Source: Variovorax sp. J2L1-78
Lineage (GTDB): Bacteria; Pseudomonadota; Gammaproteobacteria; Burkholderiales; Burkholderiaceae_C
Assembly (NCBI RefSeq): GCF_030317205.1
Contig: NZ_JASZYB010000004.1
Coordinates: 682,001 to 746,000, forward strand
Direction: 5' to 3'
Length of the DNA stretch: 64,000 bases
The translations under genes and the position numbers were made by a program. The notes beneath the pieces are model-generated. The model made no database searches and had not been told where the DNA came from. It saw only the letters and a program-made list of their open reading frames with translations. Shown one piece after another: positions 53,082 through 60,926 of the stretch (position 1 is the stretch's first letter; every line of letters begins with the position of its first letter).

Positions 53082-53558
53082 GTGCCCGAGCGCTTTTACA
53101 GAGAATTGCTGCGGTATTTCACTCGCAAGATCCGTGACGATGATGCTGCGGCCGATGTGGTGCAAGAGGCCTATACGCGCGTGTATGCGCTTCAGAATGC
53201 GGGGGGCGCGGTGCTGGAACCACGGGCTTTGCTGTATCACACGGGCCGAAACATCGTGGCCACCGCTGCGACCCGACGTGTCGCCGAGCAACGCATGCTC
53301 GACGCGCTCGCCCTGATCTCCAGCGACAGCGCGCCGACGGCCGAGCACCAGGCGATCGCGCGCCAGCAGTTGAACAGGCTCATCGAGCGCCTCGCCGTCA
53401 TGCCGCGCAAGCGACGGGAAGCCTTTATCCTTGTGCGGATCCACGGCTATGCCTACAAGGAAGCGGCCGAGCACATGGGACTGAGCGAATCTGCCGTGGA
53501 GCGCAACGTCATGCGCGGGATTTTCGATTGCGCAGGCCTCGCGCCCTCGCGCGCGTGA
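53082..53558 (+). CDS. FecI-type ECF sigma factor
   Basis: A 158-residue sigma-70 family ECF protein. Region 2 is ELLRYFTRKIRDDDAAADVV then QEAYTRVYALQ; region 4 has LPRKRREAFILVRIHG-like RLAVMPRKRREAFILVRIHG then YKEAAEHMGLSESAVERNVM. The order sigma / FecR / TonB receptor is the iron-starvation FecI set: the outer-membrane receptor signals through FecR to this sigma factor, which turns on the receptor gene. GTG 53082 is the start. Its stop overlaps a GTG of the FecR frame. Confidence 0.94.
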   Translation: MPERFYRELLRYFTRKIRDDDAAADVVQEAYTRVYALQNAGGAVLEPRALLYHTGRNIVATAATRRVAEQRMLDALALISSDSAPTAEHQAIARQQLNRLIERLAVMPRKRREAFILVRIHGYAYKEAAEHMGLSESAVERNVMRGIFDCAGLAPSRA

Positions 53559-53572
53559 ACGGCCGGACGCAA

Positions 53573-54571
53573 ATGACGCCACTCACGCCGCCGCCCCGAT
53601 CCATGATCGAGCATGCGCTCCTGCTGATCGGCCGCACGCACAAGGGACAGCCGGAGACGGCACGTGCCGCGCAGACGGAGCTCGCAGCGTGGCGCGACCG
53701 CAGTGCAACGCACGCCGATGCCGTCCGAGCAGCGCAGCAACTCTGGGAGGCGACCGACGGCAGCGCGTTGGTGAACAGCGTGCCGGTGCCCCGCAGCCCC
53801 GCCCCAACCAATCTGACGCGGCGCCGGGTTGTCGGTCTTCTTGGCGCCAGCGGTCTGGCCGCGCTCCTGGCGGCCGGCGGGGGCTGGTACTGGCAGCAAC
53901 CTGTCTACACCTTGAGCCTGGCCACCGGACATTCGCAAATGCTCGAACGAACCTTGCCCGACGGTACCCAGCTGAGCCTGGCCGCGCGCACTCAGGGATC
54001 AATCGTCTACTACCGCGACCGCCGTGAGGTCCGGCTGGTCGATGGCGAGATCCGCTTCCAGGTCACGCCCGATGCCGAACGCCCGTTTAGCGTCGCGACC
54101 GACTGGGGGCGCGTACGGGTGCTGGGAACCACCTTCAGCGTCCGCGCACGCGAGAACGGCATGCGCGTCGCCGTCTCGGAGGGTCGCGTGGGTGTCTGGC
54201 CTGGTCGAGCGGACAGGATGCTCGTCGACTTGGCGGGCGAGCCAGCGGCGGTCCTCCAAGGGGGCGAGGCGATCGAATCCGATGGGCAGCGCCTGGGGCC
54301 ACCGATGGCGATTCAGCCCGACTCCGTCGGCGCGTGGCGGCACGGCTGGTTGGTCTTCGACAACACACCACTGCCCGAAGCCCTGGCGCGTTGGAACGAT
54401 TACCTTCAGCGCCCCGTGAGGCTGGGCGGGTCCGCTGAACTGAACATGCTGCGCCTGAGCGGCAGCTTTCCCCTGCGCAATCCGCAAGCCTTTCTGGCCG
54501 GCTTGCCGGACATCCTTCCGGTCCGCATCGTCCAGATACCAGGAGGCGCTGCCACCATCGAGATGCGTTGA
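53573..54571 (+). CDS. FecR-type anti-sigma/transmembrane sensor
   Basis: A 332-residue FecR protein. The cytoplasmic part binds the sigma factor (DUF4880: MIEHALLLIGRTHKGQPETA, LAAWRDRSATHADAVRAAQQ), a single transmembrane helix is near VVGLLGASGLAALLAAGG, and the periplasmic FecR domain (LPDGTQLSLAARTQGSIVYY, GEIRFQVTPDAERPFSVATD, VRVLGTTFSVR) receives the signal from the TonB receptor. Start ATG 53573 gives MTPLTPPPRS; GTG 53555, overlapping the sigma stop as GTGA, is an equally likely coupled start (338 residues). Confidence 0.93.
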   Translation: MTPLTPPPRSMIEHALLLIGRTHKGQPETARAAQTELAAWRDRSATHADAVRAAQQLWEATDGSALVNSVPVPRSPAPTNLTRRRVVGLLGASGLAALLAAGGGWYWQQPVYTLSLATGHSQMLERTLPDGTQLSLAARTQGSIVYYRDRREVRLVDGEIRFQVTPDAERPFSVATDWGRVRVLGTTFSVRARENGMRVAVSEGRVGVWPGRADRMLVDLAGEPAAVLQGGEAIESDGQRLGPPMAIQPDSVGAWRHGWLVFDNTPLPEALARWNDYLQRPVRLGGSAELNMLRLSGSFPLRNPQAFLAGLPDILPVRIVQIPGGAATIEMR

Positions 54572-54710
54572 ACGAGCTGTGCCCTCGTGGACGCGCTGCT
54601 CCGAGTTGGAGGAAGCGCTCGCAACTCAGATACATGGAGTTTCAATTGCTTTTGTCAGGGTTCGGGCTCCTCGTCGGTCTTCTGCATGAACCAACCAGAG
54701 GACTCGCTTC

Positions 54711-57197
54711 ATGCCCCATCCCAGAACGCTCAACAGGCCATCAGCATCGACCAGCCGTGTTCCCGACCCGGCCACGCGCCGCCTGTCGCTCTGTGCCATC
54801 GCACTGGCGTGCGGTACCGCGCTGGCCGCGCTCGCGAACGCCGGCGCGGCGATGGCGCAGGAGCGTGCTGCCGTATCCGTGCCATTCCTCCAGTTGGCGT
54901 TGCCATCACAACCGCTTTCGCAGACCCTGAATACCCTGTCTCGCCAATTCGGCGTGGCCATCGGGGCCGAAGGATCGTTGCTGGGCGGCAAGATGGCGCC
55001 TGCATTGCAAGGCCGTTTGACACTCCAGCAGGCGCTGGACCAGGCGCTGACGAGTTCCGGCCTGATCGCTGTGCGCAGTGGCCCTGCGACGATGTCGATC
55101 CAGCGTGCGCTAGAGCCGTCGGCAACTGGATCGACGCTGCCCCAGGTCACCGTCACGGCCGCCCTCGACCGGGAAACAGCCGTTGGTCCAGTCGCCGGCT
55201 ACGTGGCCAAGCGCAGCGCCACCGGCAGCAAGACCGACACGCCGATCCTCGAGACGCCGCAATCGATCTCCGTCGTGACCAGCGATGAACTGCGGAACCG
55301 GCAGGCCGAAACCTTGTCGCAGGCACTCAACTACACGCCGGGGTTCACGAGTCAGCCCACGAGCTTCAACCGCACGGCAGACCGGTTCCGCATTCGCGGC
55401 ATGGATGTGGAATCCGCCACCAGCGGATCGCTGCGCGACGGACTTCGGCTGCAGAGCAATTCCTACGACGGCATCCAGGAGCCCTTCGGCCTGGAGCGCG
55501 TCGAGGTGCTGCGAGGCGCGGCGTCCGTGCTCTACGGACAACTCTCGCCAGGCGGTGTGATCAACGCCATCAGCAAGCGTCCGACGTCCACACCGCTGCG
55601 TGAACTCAACGTGCAGTTGGGCAACCACGACCGTCGGCAGATTTCGGCCGACTTCAGCGGCCCGGTGCCCGGCAGCGACACGCTGGACTACCGCCTGACG
55701 ATGCTGGGCCGCGACAGCAACACCGCGCAGAACCACATCAATGACGACAAACTCTACATTGCGCCGTCCCTGACCTGGCGGCCGAACGCCGACACCTCAC
55801 TGACGCTGCTGTCCTTTTACCAAAAGACGGACACCCGCTTCTCGGCACCCCTGCCGTACCAGCTGGTCGAAGGCATCGGCAGCGGACCGTTTCGAATCGG
55901 ACGATCGGACTTCATCGGCGAACCCTCGTACGACAAGATGAAGGGCGAGATGCTCGCGCTGGGCTACGAGCTCGAGCACCGCATCAACGACAGCACGCGC
56001 CTGAGTCACAAACTGCGCTACTTCGAGTCGGACGTGGCGTGGAACTACCTGCAGGCGCAGACGTCGACTGCCACCCTCCGCACCGCGTCGACCCGAGGCA
56101 TTCTTCAACGGCAGTACAGCGACCGTCGCGAACGCGCCGAGGGCCTGGCGAGCGATACCCACCTCGAGACCAAGCAGTCGCTGTTCGGCGCGGAGCACAC
56201 GCTGCTGATCGGTGTCGATGCGTACAAGACCTCCTACGATTCACGCAACTTCCGAGGCAATGCGCCGTCGCTCAATCTCGGCACCTATGCCTATGGCCAG
56301 CCCGTGGTCGTTAACCGCAGCAGCAGCCTCGACCGGGGCTCGCGCATCGATACCACGCAGAAGGGCATCTATCTGCAGGACCAGATCCAGCTGAACGACC
56401 GTTGGACGGTGCTGCTTGGTGCGCGCCACGACTGGGCCGATCAGGACCAGACGCTGCGACGCAACCAGGCGAGGACCGGGCAGAGCAACGAGGCGTCCAC
56501 ATGGCGGGCCGGGCTGGTCTACAAGACGGCCTTCGGTCTGGCACCTTACGTGAGCTACAGCGAATCCTTCTTTCCGGTCTCCGTGGCGGACGCTGGCGGC
56601 GCACAGTTCAAGCCCACCGGCGGCAAGCAGTACGAAGCAGGCGTGCGCTACCAGCCTGAAGGCAGCAACATGTTGGCGAGTGCCGCCGTCTACGAGCTGA
56701 CCCAGACCGATGTGCTCAAGTACGACGCGGGCCAGGACACCTACCGACAGGCCGGCGAGGTCCGATCCCGCGGGTTCGAGCTGGAGGCCAAGGCCGAGCT
56801 GACGTCGGCGCTCAGCGTGATCGCGTCGTACGCATACACCGACGCGCGCATCACGCGCAGCACCATCGCCTCGGAGATCGGGCAGCGCAGCGAAGACACC
56901 CCCTACCACCAGGCCGCGCTATGGGTCGACTACAGCTTCGCGCAGTTCGGGCTGCCGCAGCTGACGGTCGGCGCCGGGGCTCGCTACAAGGGTTCCACGC
57001 AGGCTTCCGGCATCGCGATGCCGATGCCCGCTTACACCCTTTTGGACGCGATGCTCAGCTACCGCATCGACCGCCACTGGAACCTGGTGGCGAACCTCAC
57101 CAATCTGACGAACAAGAAGTTCACCTATTGCGAGTTCGCCATCTGCCGGTATGGCGATGAGCGTCAGTTGACCAGCACGCTGACCTACCGCTGGTGA
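54711..57197 (+). CDS. TonB-dependent siderophore receptor with STN signalling domain
   Basis: An 828-residue outer-membrane receptor. After the signal peptide (cut near AAMAQ) comes an STN/secretin domain (VPFLQLALPSQPLSQTLNTL, FGVAIGAEGSL) that contacts FecR, a plug with DTPILETPQSISVVTSDELR, RIRGMDVESATSGSLRDGLR and ERVEVLRGAASVLYGQLSPG, and a beta-barrel ending LTSTLTYRW with terminal aromatic residue. The STN domain and the FecI/FecR genes mean it is a transducer. The ferric ligand is unknown; the GQLSPGGVINAISKRP plug resembles hydroxamate-type siderophore receptors such as FhuA/FoxA relatives. Confidence 0.95.
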   Translation: MPHPRTLNRPSASTSRVPDPATRRLSLCAIALACGTALAALANAGAAMAQERAAVSVPFLQLALPSQPLSQTLNTLSRQFGVAIGAEGSLLGGKMAPALQGRLTLQQALDQALTSSGLIAVRSGPATMSIQRALEPSATGSTLPQVTVTAALDRETAVGPVAGYVAKRSATGSKTDTPILETPQSISVVTSDELRNRQAETLSQALNYTPGFTSQPTSFNRTADRFRIRGMDVESATSGSLRDGLRLQSNSYDGIQEPFGLERVEVLRGAASVLYGQLSPGGVINAISKRPTSTPLRELNVQLGNHDRRQISADFSGPVPGSDTLDYRLTMLGRDSNTAQNHINDDKLYIAPSLTWRPNADTSLTLLSFYQKTDTRFSAPLPYQLVEGIGSGPFRIGRSDFIGEPSYDKMKGEMLALGYELEHRINDSTRLSHKLRYFESDVAWNYLQAQTSTATLRTASTRGILQRQYSDRRERAEGLASDTHLETKQSLFGAEHTLLIGVDAYKTSYDSRNFRGNAPSLNLGTYAYGQPVVVNRSSSLDRGSRIDTTQKGIYLQDQIQLNDRWTVLLGARHDWADQDQTLRRNQARTGQSNEASTWRAGLVYKTAFGLAPYVSYSESFFPVSVADAGGAQFKPTGGKQYEAGVRYQPEGSNMLASAAVYELTQTDVLKYDAGQDTYRQAGEVRSRGFELEAKAELTSALSVIASYAYTDARITRSTIASEIGQRSEDTPYHQAALWVDYSFAQFGLPQLTVGAGARYKGSTQASGIAMPMPAYTLLDAMLSYRIDRHWNLVANLTNLTNKKFTYCEFAICRYGDERQLTSTLTYRW

Positions 57198-58429
57198 GTC
57201 GCATCGTCATGCGCCGCCTCTGGGTCGACCTGCACCGGTATGTGGGGTTGGTACTTGCCGGCTTCCTGATCGTTGCCGGAGCGACCGGCAGCCTGCTCGC
57301 GTGGAACGACGAACTGGAGGCCTTCGTCAGCCCGCACTTGTTCCGCGTGGCTGAGCCGTCGCCCGATGCGCTGCGGCTGGACCCGCTCGTGATCCGCGCC
57401 CAGTTGCAGGCCGCGTATCCCCACGCGCTCGCTGTGCGCGTGCCACTCGCACAGGAGCCCGGACGCTCGCTCCTGTTCATGCTCCGAAGCAGGCCGGATG
57501 GCGCAGGCCACGCTGCGCAAGCAGTGCCGAACGACCAAGTGTTCGTCGACCCCTATACCGGGCGAGTGCTCGGCGAGCGGAAATGGGGCGATCTCTCCCA
57601 GGGAATGAAGAACCTGATGCCCTTCATCTACCGGCTGCACTATTCGCTCGCCCTGGGTGTCGTCGGGACCATCGGCTTCGGGATCGTTGCGTTGCTTTGG
57701 ACGCTCGATTGCTTTGTCGGTGCCTATCTGACATTGCCTGCGCCCCATCGAACGCCTGCCACGACCGGACGCCGGCGACCGTCGTGGCTCTTGCGTTGGT
57801 GGCCTGCATGGAGGCTGCGTCGAAGTGGCGGCTACAGGCTGAATGTCGACTTGCATCGTGCCGGCGGCCTGTGGACATGGGCGATGCTGTTCGTCCTGGC
57901 CTGGAGCGGCGTCGCTTTCAATCTTCCCCAGGTCTACGAGCCGGCGATGAGAGCCGCTTTCACGCATCAACCCGGCCTCGAGTCGCTGCCCAAACTCGCC
58001 GCGTCGCGTATCGAGCCTGCGATGGGCTGGGCAGAGGCGCTCTCGACCGCACGCCGCCTGATGGTGCAACAGGCCCGCGAGCGCGGGTTCGAGGTCCTGG
58101 GCGAGAAAGCGCTGATCTACGACCCGGTGCGCGGGCTGTACCGATACGACGTGAGAAGCAGCCGCGACATCCGCAGCCCGGGCGGCAACACGCGCATGGC
58201 GATGGACGGCGCCTCCGGCACCTTCAAAGGCCTATGGCTGCCGACCGGTGCCGCCGCCGGCGACACAGTCAAGACGTGGCTCACCAACCTGCACATGGCG
58301 TCGATGTGGGGCTGGCCGATGAAGCTGTTCGTCTGCGCACTGGGGCTCGTCGTGACGATGCTCTGCGTGACGGGGGCGGTGATCTGGAGCCGCAAGCGGA
58401 AGGCTCGTCGAAGCGCTCGCATCACCTGA
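57194..58429 (+). CDS. PepSY-associated TM (iron-uptake reductase-like) membrane protein
   Basis: A 411-residue inner-membrane protein. It has MRRLWVDLHRYVGLVLAGFL (first helix with the conserved LHRY/His), a PepSY-like periplasmic stretch, LPFIYRLHYSLALGVVGTIG, then VDLHRAGGLWTWAMLFVLAW and NLHMASMWGWPMKLFVCALG, the repeated His-containing helices of the PepSY_TM family. These proteins accompany siderophore receptors and are proposed to reduce ferric siderophores. The start GTG 57194 overlaps the receptor stop (GTGA), so it is coupled; ATG 57209 is an alternative. Confidence 0.92.
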   Translation: MSRIVMRRLWVDLHRYVGLVLAGFLIVAGATGSLLAWNDELEAFVSPHLFRVAEPSPDALRLDPLVIRAQLQAAYPHALAVRVPLAQEPGRSLLFMLRSRPDGAGHAAQAVPNDQVFVDPYTGRVLGERKWGDLSQGMKNLMPFIYRLHYSLALGVVGTIGFGIVALLWTLDCFVGAYLTLPAPHRTPATTGRRRPSWLLRWWPAWRLRRSGGYRLNVDLHRAGGLWTWAMLFVLAWSGVAFNLPQVYEPAMRAAFTHQPGLESLPKLAASRIEPAMGWAEALSTARRLMVQQARERGFEVLGEKALIYDPVRGLYRYDVRSSRDIRSPGGNTRMAMDGASGTFKGLWLPTGAAAGDTVKTWLTNLHMASMWGWPMKLFVCALGLVVTMLCVTGAVIWSRKRKARRSARIT

Positions 58430-58494
58430 GGCGTGATACGTAAGGTGAACGTGCGTTAGGGCTGGGCCACAGGATGGGCACCTAGGAGCACATC

Positions 58495-58518
58495 CGGCCA
58501 AAGTGACTGCCAGCGCGA
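58495..58518 (+). repeat. Cassette-linked motif, copy 4 (degenerate)
   Basis: CGGCCAAAGTGACTGCCAGC keeps CGGCCAA but loses AGCGGAC. It is 66 nt after the PepSY stop. Confidence 0.4.
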
Positions 58519-58663
58519 TTCCAGGAAAATGTCGGCGTTTGAGCGGCCACATCGGCGCGAATCCCTACGCTGAGGCCCGAAGGAAGCCATCGCACCTGAC
58601 ATCACGGAAGTCAGCTTTGCAGCGGTTGCAGACACTAAAGCGCTCACCGTAGACTTCCGCATC

Positions 58664-58687
58664 CGGCCAAAACCAGACCTTCGTGCC
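58664..58687 (+). repeat. Cassette-linked motif, copy 5
   Basis: CGGCCAAAACCAGACCTTCG then TGCC, the same tail (TTC-TGCC type) as copy 2. It ends 23 nt before the next gene start. Confidence 0.65.
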
Positions 58688-58710
58688 AACCCGCAAAAAA
58701 AGAGGATTCT

Positions 58711-59094
58711 GTGAAGCCTGCTGACCAACTCGTTGACCTTGCGAAGCGTGCCGAGCACAAGCTCGGCGAGGTCTTCGACGCGCCCGAGGTGCTTCCGTTT
58801 GCATCTAAATCGATTGACCTTGTCGGAAGCTTTCCGGACCTACGCGAAGACTTCGAGGGCGAATTTAGAACGATGCGAGGGTACGCGCCGAAGGAGTTCG
58901 TACAGGTTTGCATGCACGCGCTCCGATGGCCGGAGTTGCGGTCTTTCTTCGAGGAGCAGTCCCGCTTGGCAATCGCGTGGAATGACTGGTCAGCCATCGC
59001 AGACTACGGCAAGTACCTTGACGCCTTCGAAGACGACTGGGAGGACGCACGGACTTTCTATGCTCGGTACTTCACAGACGCGGCTAACGACTGA
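58711..59094 (+). CDS. Hypothetical protein, cassette-like
   Basis: A 127-residue acidic protein starting at GTG 58711 (MKPADQLVDLAKRAEHKLGE), with AAAAAAGAGG about 5-14 nt upstream serving as a ribosome-binding region. It is helical and Phe/Trp/Asp-rich (SFPDLREDFEGEFRTMRGYA, VQVCMHALRWPELRSFFEEQ, DAFEDDWEDARTFYARYF). No family recognised. Lower GC than the core genes. A motif copy begins 3 nt after the stop. Confidence 0.65.
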   Translation: MKPADQLVDLAKRAEHKLGEVFDAPEVLPFASKSIDLVGSFPDLREDFEGEFRTMRGYAPKEFVQVCMHALRWPELRSFFEEQSRLAIAWNDWSAIADYGKYLDAFEDDWEDARTFYARYFTDAAND

Positions 59095-59097
59095 CTT

Positions 59098-59121
59098 CGG
59101 CCAAGACCGGTCATTCCCTAT
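59098..59121 (+). repeat. Cassette-linked motif, copy 6
   Basis: CGGCCAAGACCGGTCATTCC begins 3 nt after the preceding stop codon and ends 16 nt before the next gene. TGAC/GTCA and CGG/CCG around it can pair. Confidence 0.65.
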
Positions 59122-59136
59122 CAACTATCAACGAAG

Positions 59137-59469
59137 ATGAGCCGTGTGACCATTTCTACAGCGCCGTGCGACCCGTCCGCCTCGTTGGTGGGCGAAGTTC
59201 GACGCATCACAAGCCTCGGAATCCTCGAGGTGCGTGACCGCCTTTCCGCCGGGAGGCCCGTGTTCGACCAAGAGATTTTCTTCAATCGAACAGAAGACGT
59301 CTTTGCAAAAGCGCGTGCGCTGCTTTCGGCTCTGGAATCTGGTGGGCATCAGCCTTTTGTCAGTGAGGCTGGTCGGCCAATCACTGCGCAGACTCTGCGA
59401 AATATCTTCGAGGCGTCCGAGGAGGAGGCAGAGGAGCTTCGCCGTCTCGACGACCTGGGACATGCGTAG
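59137..59469 (+). CDS. Hypothetical protein, cassette-like
   Basis: A 110-residue acidic protein from ATG 59137 (MSRVTISTAPCDPSASLVGE). It has RRITSLGILEVRDRLSAGRP, VFAKARALLSALESGGHQPF and a Glu-rich end FEASEEEAEELRRLDDLGHA. The stretch ITSLGILEVRDRLSAGRPVF resembles the small ribosome-associated bL12-like C-terminal pattern in texture only (a fold used by some bacterial hypothetical proteins). Function unknown. A motif copy follows 15 nt after the stop. Confidence 0.65.
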   Translation: MSRVTISTAPCDPSASLVGEVRRITSLGILEVRDRLSAGRPVFDQEIFFNRTEDVFAKARALLSALESGGHQPFVSEAGRPITAQTLRNIFEASEEEAEELRRLDDLGHA

Positions 59470-59483
59470 GCGAAGACTGAATT

Positions 59484-59507
59484 CGGCCAACAGCGGACCT
59501 TCACGCG
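59484..59507 (+). repeat. Cassette-linked motif, copy 7
   Basis: CGGCCAACAGCGGACCTTCA, identical over 19 bases to copy 2. It lies 15 nt after the stop of the preceding gene, the same distance as copy 2. Confidence 0.75.
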
Positions 59508-59577
59508 CGCCTTCTAGTTTCCGGCTACCACGATGACTCCCGTCGCGTCCACGAGTTCACCGCCACGTCCGTCTAGT

Positions 59578-59600
59578 TTTATGGAGGAAGTTCCATTAAA
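59578..59600. promoter_or_regulatory. Palindromic operator candidate before the XRE-cupin gene
   Basis: TTTATGGA and TTCCATTAAA form an inverted repeat around a short centre (59578-59600), 9 nt before the XRE start. It also places an AT-rich core promoter there. An autoregulatory XRE site at this position is typical. Confidence 0.5.
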
Positions 59601-59608
59601 CTGACGGA

Positions 59609-60235
59609 ATGAACATCAACGCTCGTATAGCCTACCGTCTGCGCGAGTTGCGCAATGCACGCGGCTACTCGCTTGATGCTTTGGCCGAGCGTAGCGGTGT
59701 GAGCCGCTCCAACATCTCTCTCATTGAGCGCGCCCAAAGCAGCCCCACGGCCGCAGTGCTCGACAAGCTGGCCGTCGGCCTGAGCGTGGCACTCGCCTCC
59801 TTTTTTGAGGACGCCGCCGGCGGCACGAAGGCCGCGCCGCCTTCACCCTTTATCGGTTTAGCTGAGCAGCCGGTATGGCAGGACCCTGCCTCGGGTTACA
59901 AGCGCCGCCGCCTGTCACCACCTGCGCCCTCACCGCTGCAGCTCGTGGAGGTGGTGTTCCCTCCCGGCGGGCGTGTCGCCCTGGACTCTGCCGTACATGA
60001 CGCGGACATTCATCAGCAGATTTGGCTGCTTGCAGGCCGCATGGAATTGACCGTTGGAGACACTGCTTGGACGCTGTCGACCGGTGACTGCCTATCGATG
60101 CAGCTCAACCAACCCGTCGTCTTCCACAACCCCGGTACGAAGCCGGCGCGCTATCTGGTCGCATTGACCACGCTTGCCCGCCCAGCACACCGCCTTGCAT
60201 CACCAACAGTTTTGTCTGCCAGGAACGACCCATGA
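59609..60235 (+). CDS. XRE-family regulator with C-terminal cupin domain
   Basis: A 208-residue regulator. The N-terminal HTH (about 1-65) reads YRLRELRNARGYSLDALAER, SGVSRSNISLIERAQSSPTA, VLDKLAVGLSVALASFF; the cupin domain (about 110-190) has VVFPPGGRVALDSAVHDADI, HQQIWLLAGRMELTVGDTAW and LSTGDCLSMQLNQPVVFHNP. Such regulators sense small molecules through the cupin and often control adjacent metabolic or resistance genes. Its stop overlaps the GNAT start (ATGA), so the pair is co-translated. Confidence 0.93.
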   Translation: MNINARIAYRLRELRNARGYSLDALAERSGVSRSNISLIERAQSSPTAAVLDKLAVGLSVALASFFEDAAGGTKAAPPSPFIGLAEQPVWQDPASGYKRRRLSPPAPSPLQLVEVVFPPGGRVALDSAVHDADIHQQIWLLAGRMELTVGDTAWTLSTGDCLSMQLNQPVVFHNPGTKPARYLVALTTLARPAHRLASPTVLSARNDP

Positions 60236-60774
60236 TGACCCATGCTACCCCTGCTTCATTTACCATCCGGCGCTTGCGCGTCAACGAGGCGGCCGCCAGT
60301 ATCGAAGCACTGGCCGACGTGCTGATTGACTGCGTGGAGGGTGGTGCGTCGGTCAGCTTCATGCAGCCTCTGCCACGCGAGAAGGCCCTGGCTTTTTGGC
60401 AGAGCGTCGCTGAAGGGGTGGCTCGCAACGAGCGCGTGCTGCTGGTAGCGGAAGACGCGGATGGCGCCATCGTGGGGACAGTTCAGCTCATCACTGCCAT
60501 GCCCGAGAACCAGCCTCATCGCGCCGAGGTGGCCAAAATGTTGGTCCATCGCCGAGCCCGAAAGCAGGGCTTGGCACAACGCCTCATGACGGCAGTGGAG
60601 GCCGCCGCGTGTGACGAGGGCAAGACGGTGCTCGTACTAGACACCGCGACCGGAGGCGATGCGGAACGGTTGTATGAGCGCGCAAATTGGCGTCGGGCCG
60701 GTATGGTGCCCAACTATGCCTTGATGCCGGACGGCGCGTATTGCAGCACCACGTTCTTCTACAAACAGCTTTAA
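60232..60774 (+). CDS. GNAT family N-acetyltransferase, XRE-coupled
   Basis: A 180-residue acetyltransferase. It has IRRLRVNEAAASIEALADVL at the N-terminus, VGTVQLITAMPENQPHRAEV, the acetyl-CoA loop KMLVHRRARKQGLAQRLMTA (R-x-x-G-x-A) and LVLDTATGGDAERLYERANW then RRAGMVPNYALMPDGAYCST. It resembles aminoglycoside/phosphinothricin-type small-molecule acetyltransferases; the substrate is unknown. It is translationally coupled to the XRE-cupin regulator. A motif copy begins 34 nt after its stop. Confidence 0.9.
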   Translation: MMTHATPASFTIRRLRVNEAAASIEALADVLIDCVEGGASVSFMQPLPREKALAFWQSVAEGVARNERVLLVAEDADGAIVGTVQLITAMPENQPHRAEVAKMLVHRRARKQGLAQRLMTAVEAAACDEGKTVLVLDTATGGDAERLYERANWRRAGMVPNYALMPDGAYCSTTFFYKQL

Positions 60775-60807
60775 AGCGATGCAGCGGTCTTGGGCTGAGG
60801 CAGGTTC

Positions 60808-60831
60808 CGGCCAATAGCGGACCTTCTAAGC
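60808..60831 (+). repeat. Cassette-linked motif, copy 8
   Basis: CGGCCAATAGCGGACCTTCT; matches the consensus at all fixed positions. It lies 34 nt after the GNAT stop. Confidence 0.75.
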
Positions 60832-60926
60832 TGGCTCACAACGCCTCGCTAGAGGCGGGCGGTAGTATGGTCGCACTTCCGCCAGCCGACGCCACGCGGG
60901 CCCGTCCACATCTTGTTCCGGACTCC

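Larger units (their letters stand above)
58430..58710. other. Intergenic segment with two motif copies and a decayed reading frame
   Basis: 281 bases with motif copies at 58495 and 58664. Between and across them a plus-strand frame without a start codon reads DITEVSFAAVADTKALTVDF then RIRPKPDLRANPQKKRIL and stops near 58712. The composition is protein-like, so it may be the remnant of a former cassette gene. Confidence 0.45.

Noticed and set aside
58565..58804. Minus-strand frame with a CNRC pair (SVCNRCKADFRDVRCDGF)
   Set aside because: The reading frame overlaps the supported gene at 58711 for much of its length and has an Arg-rich N-terminal part; evidence is too thin.
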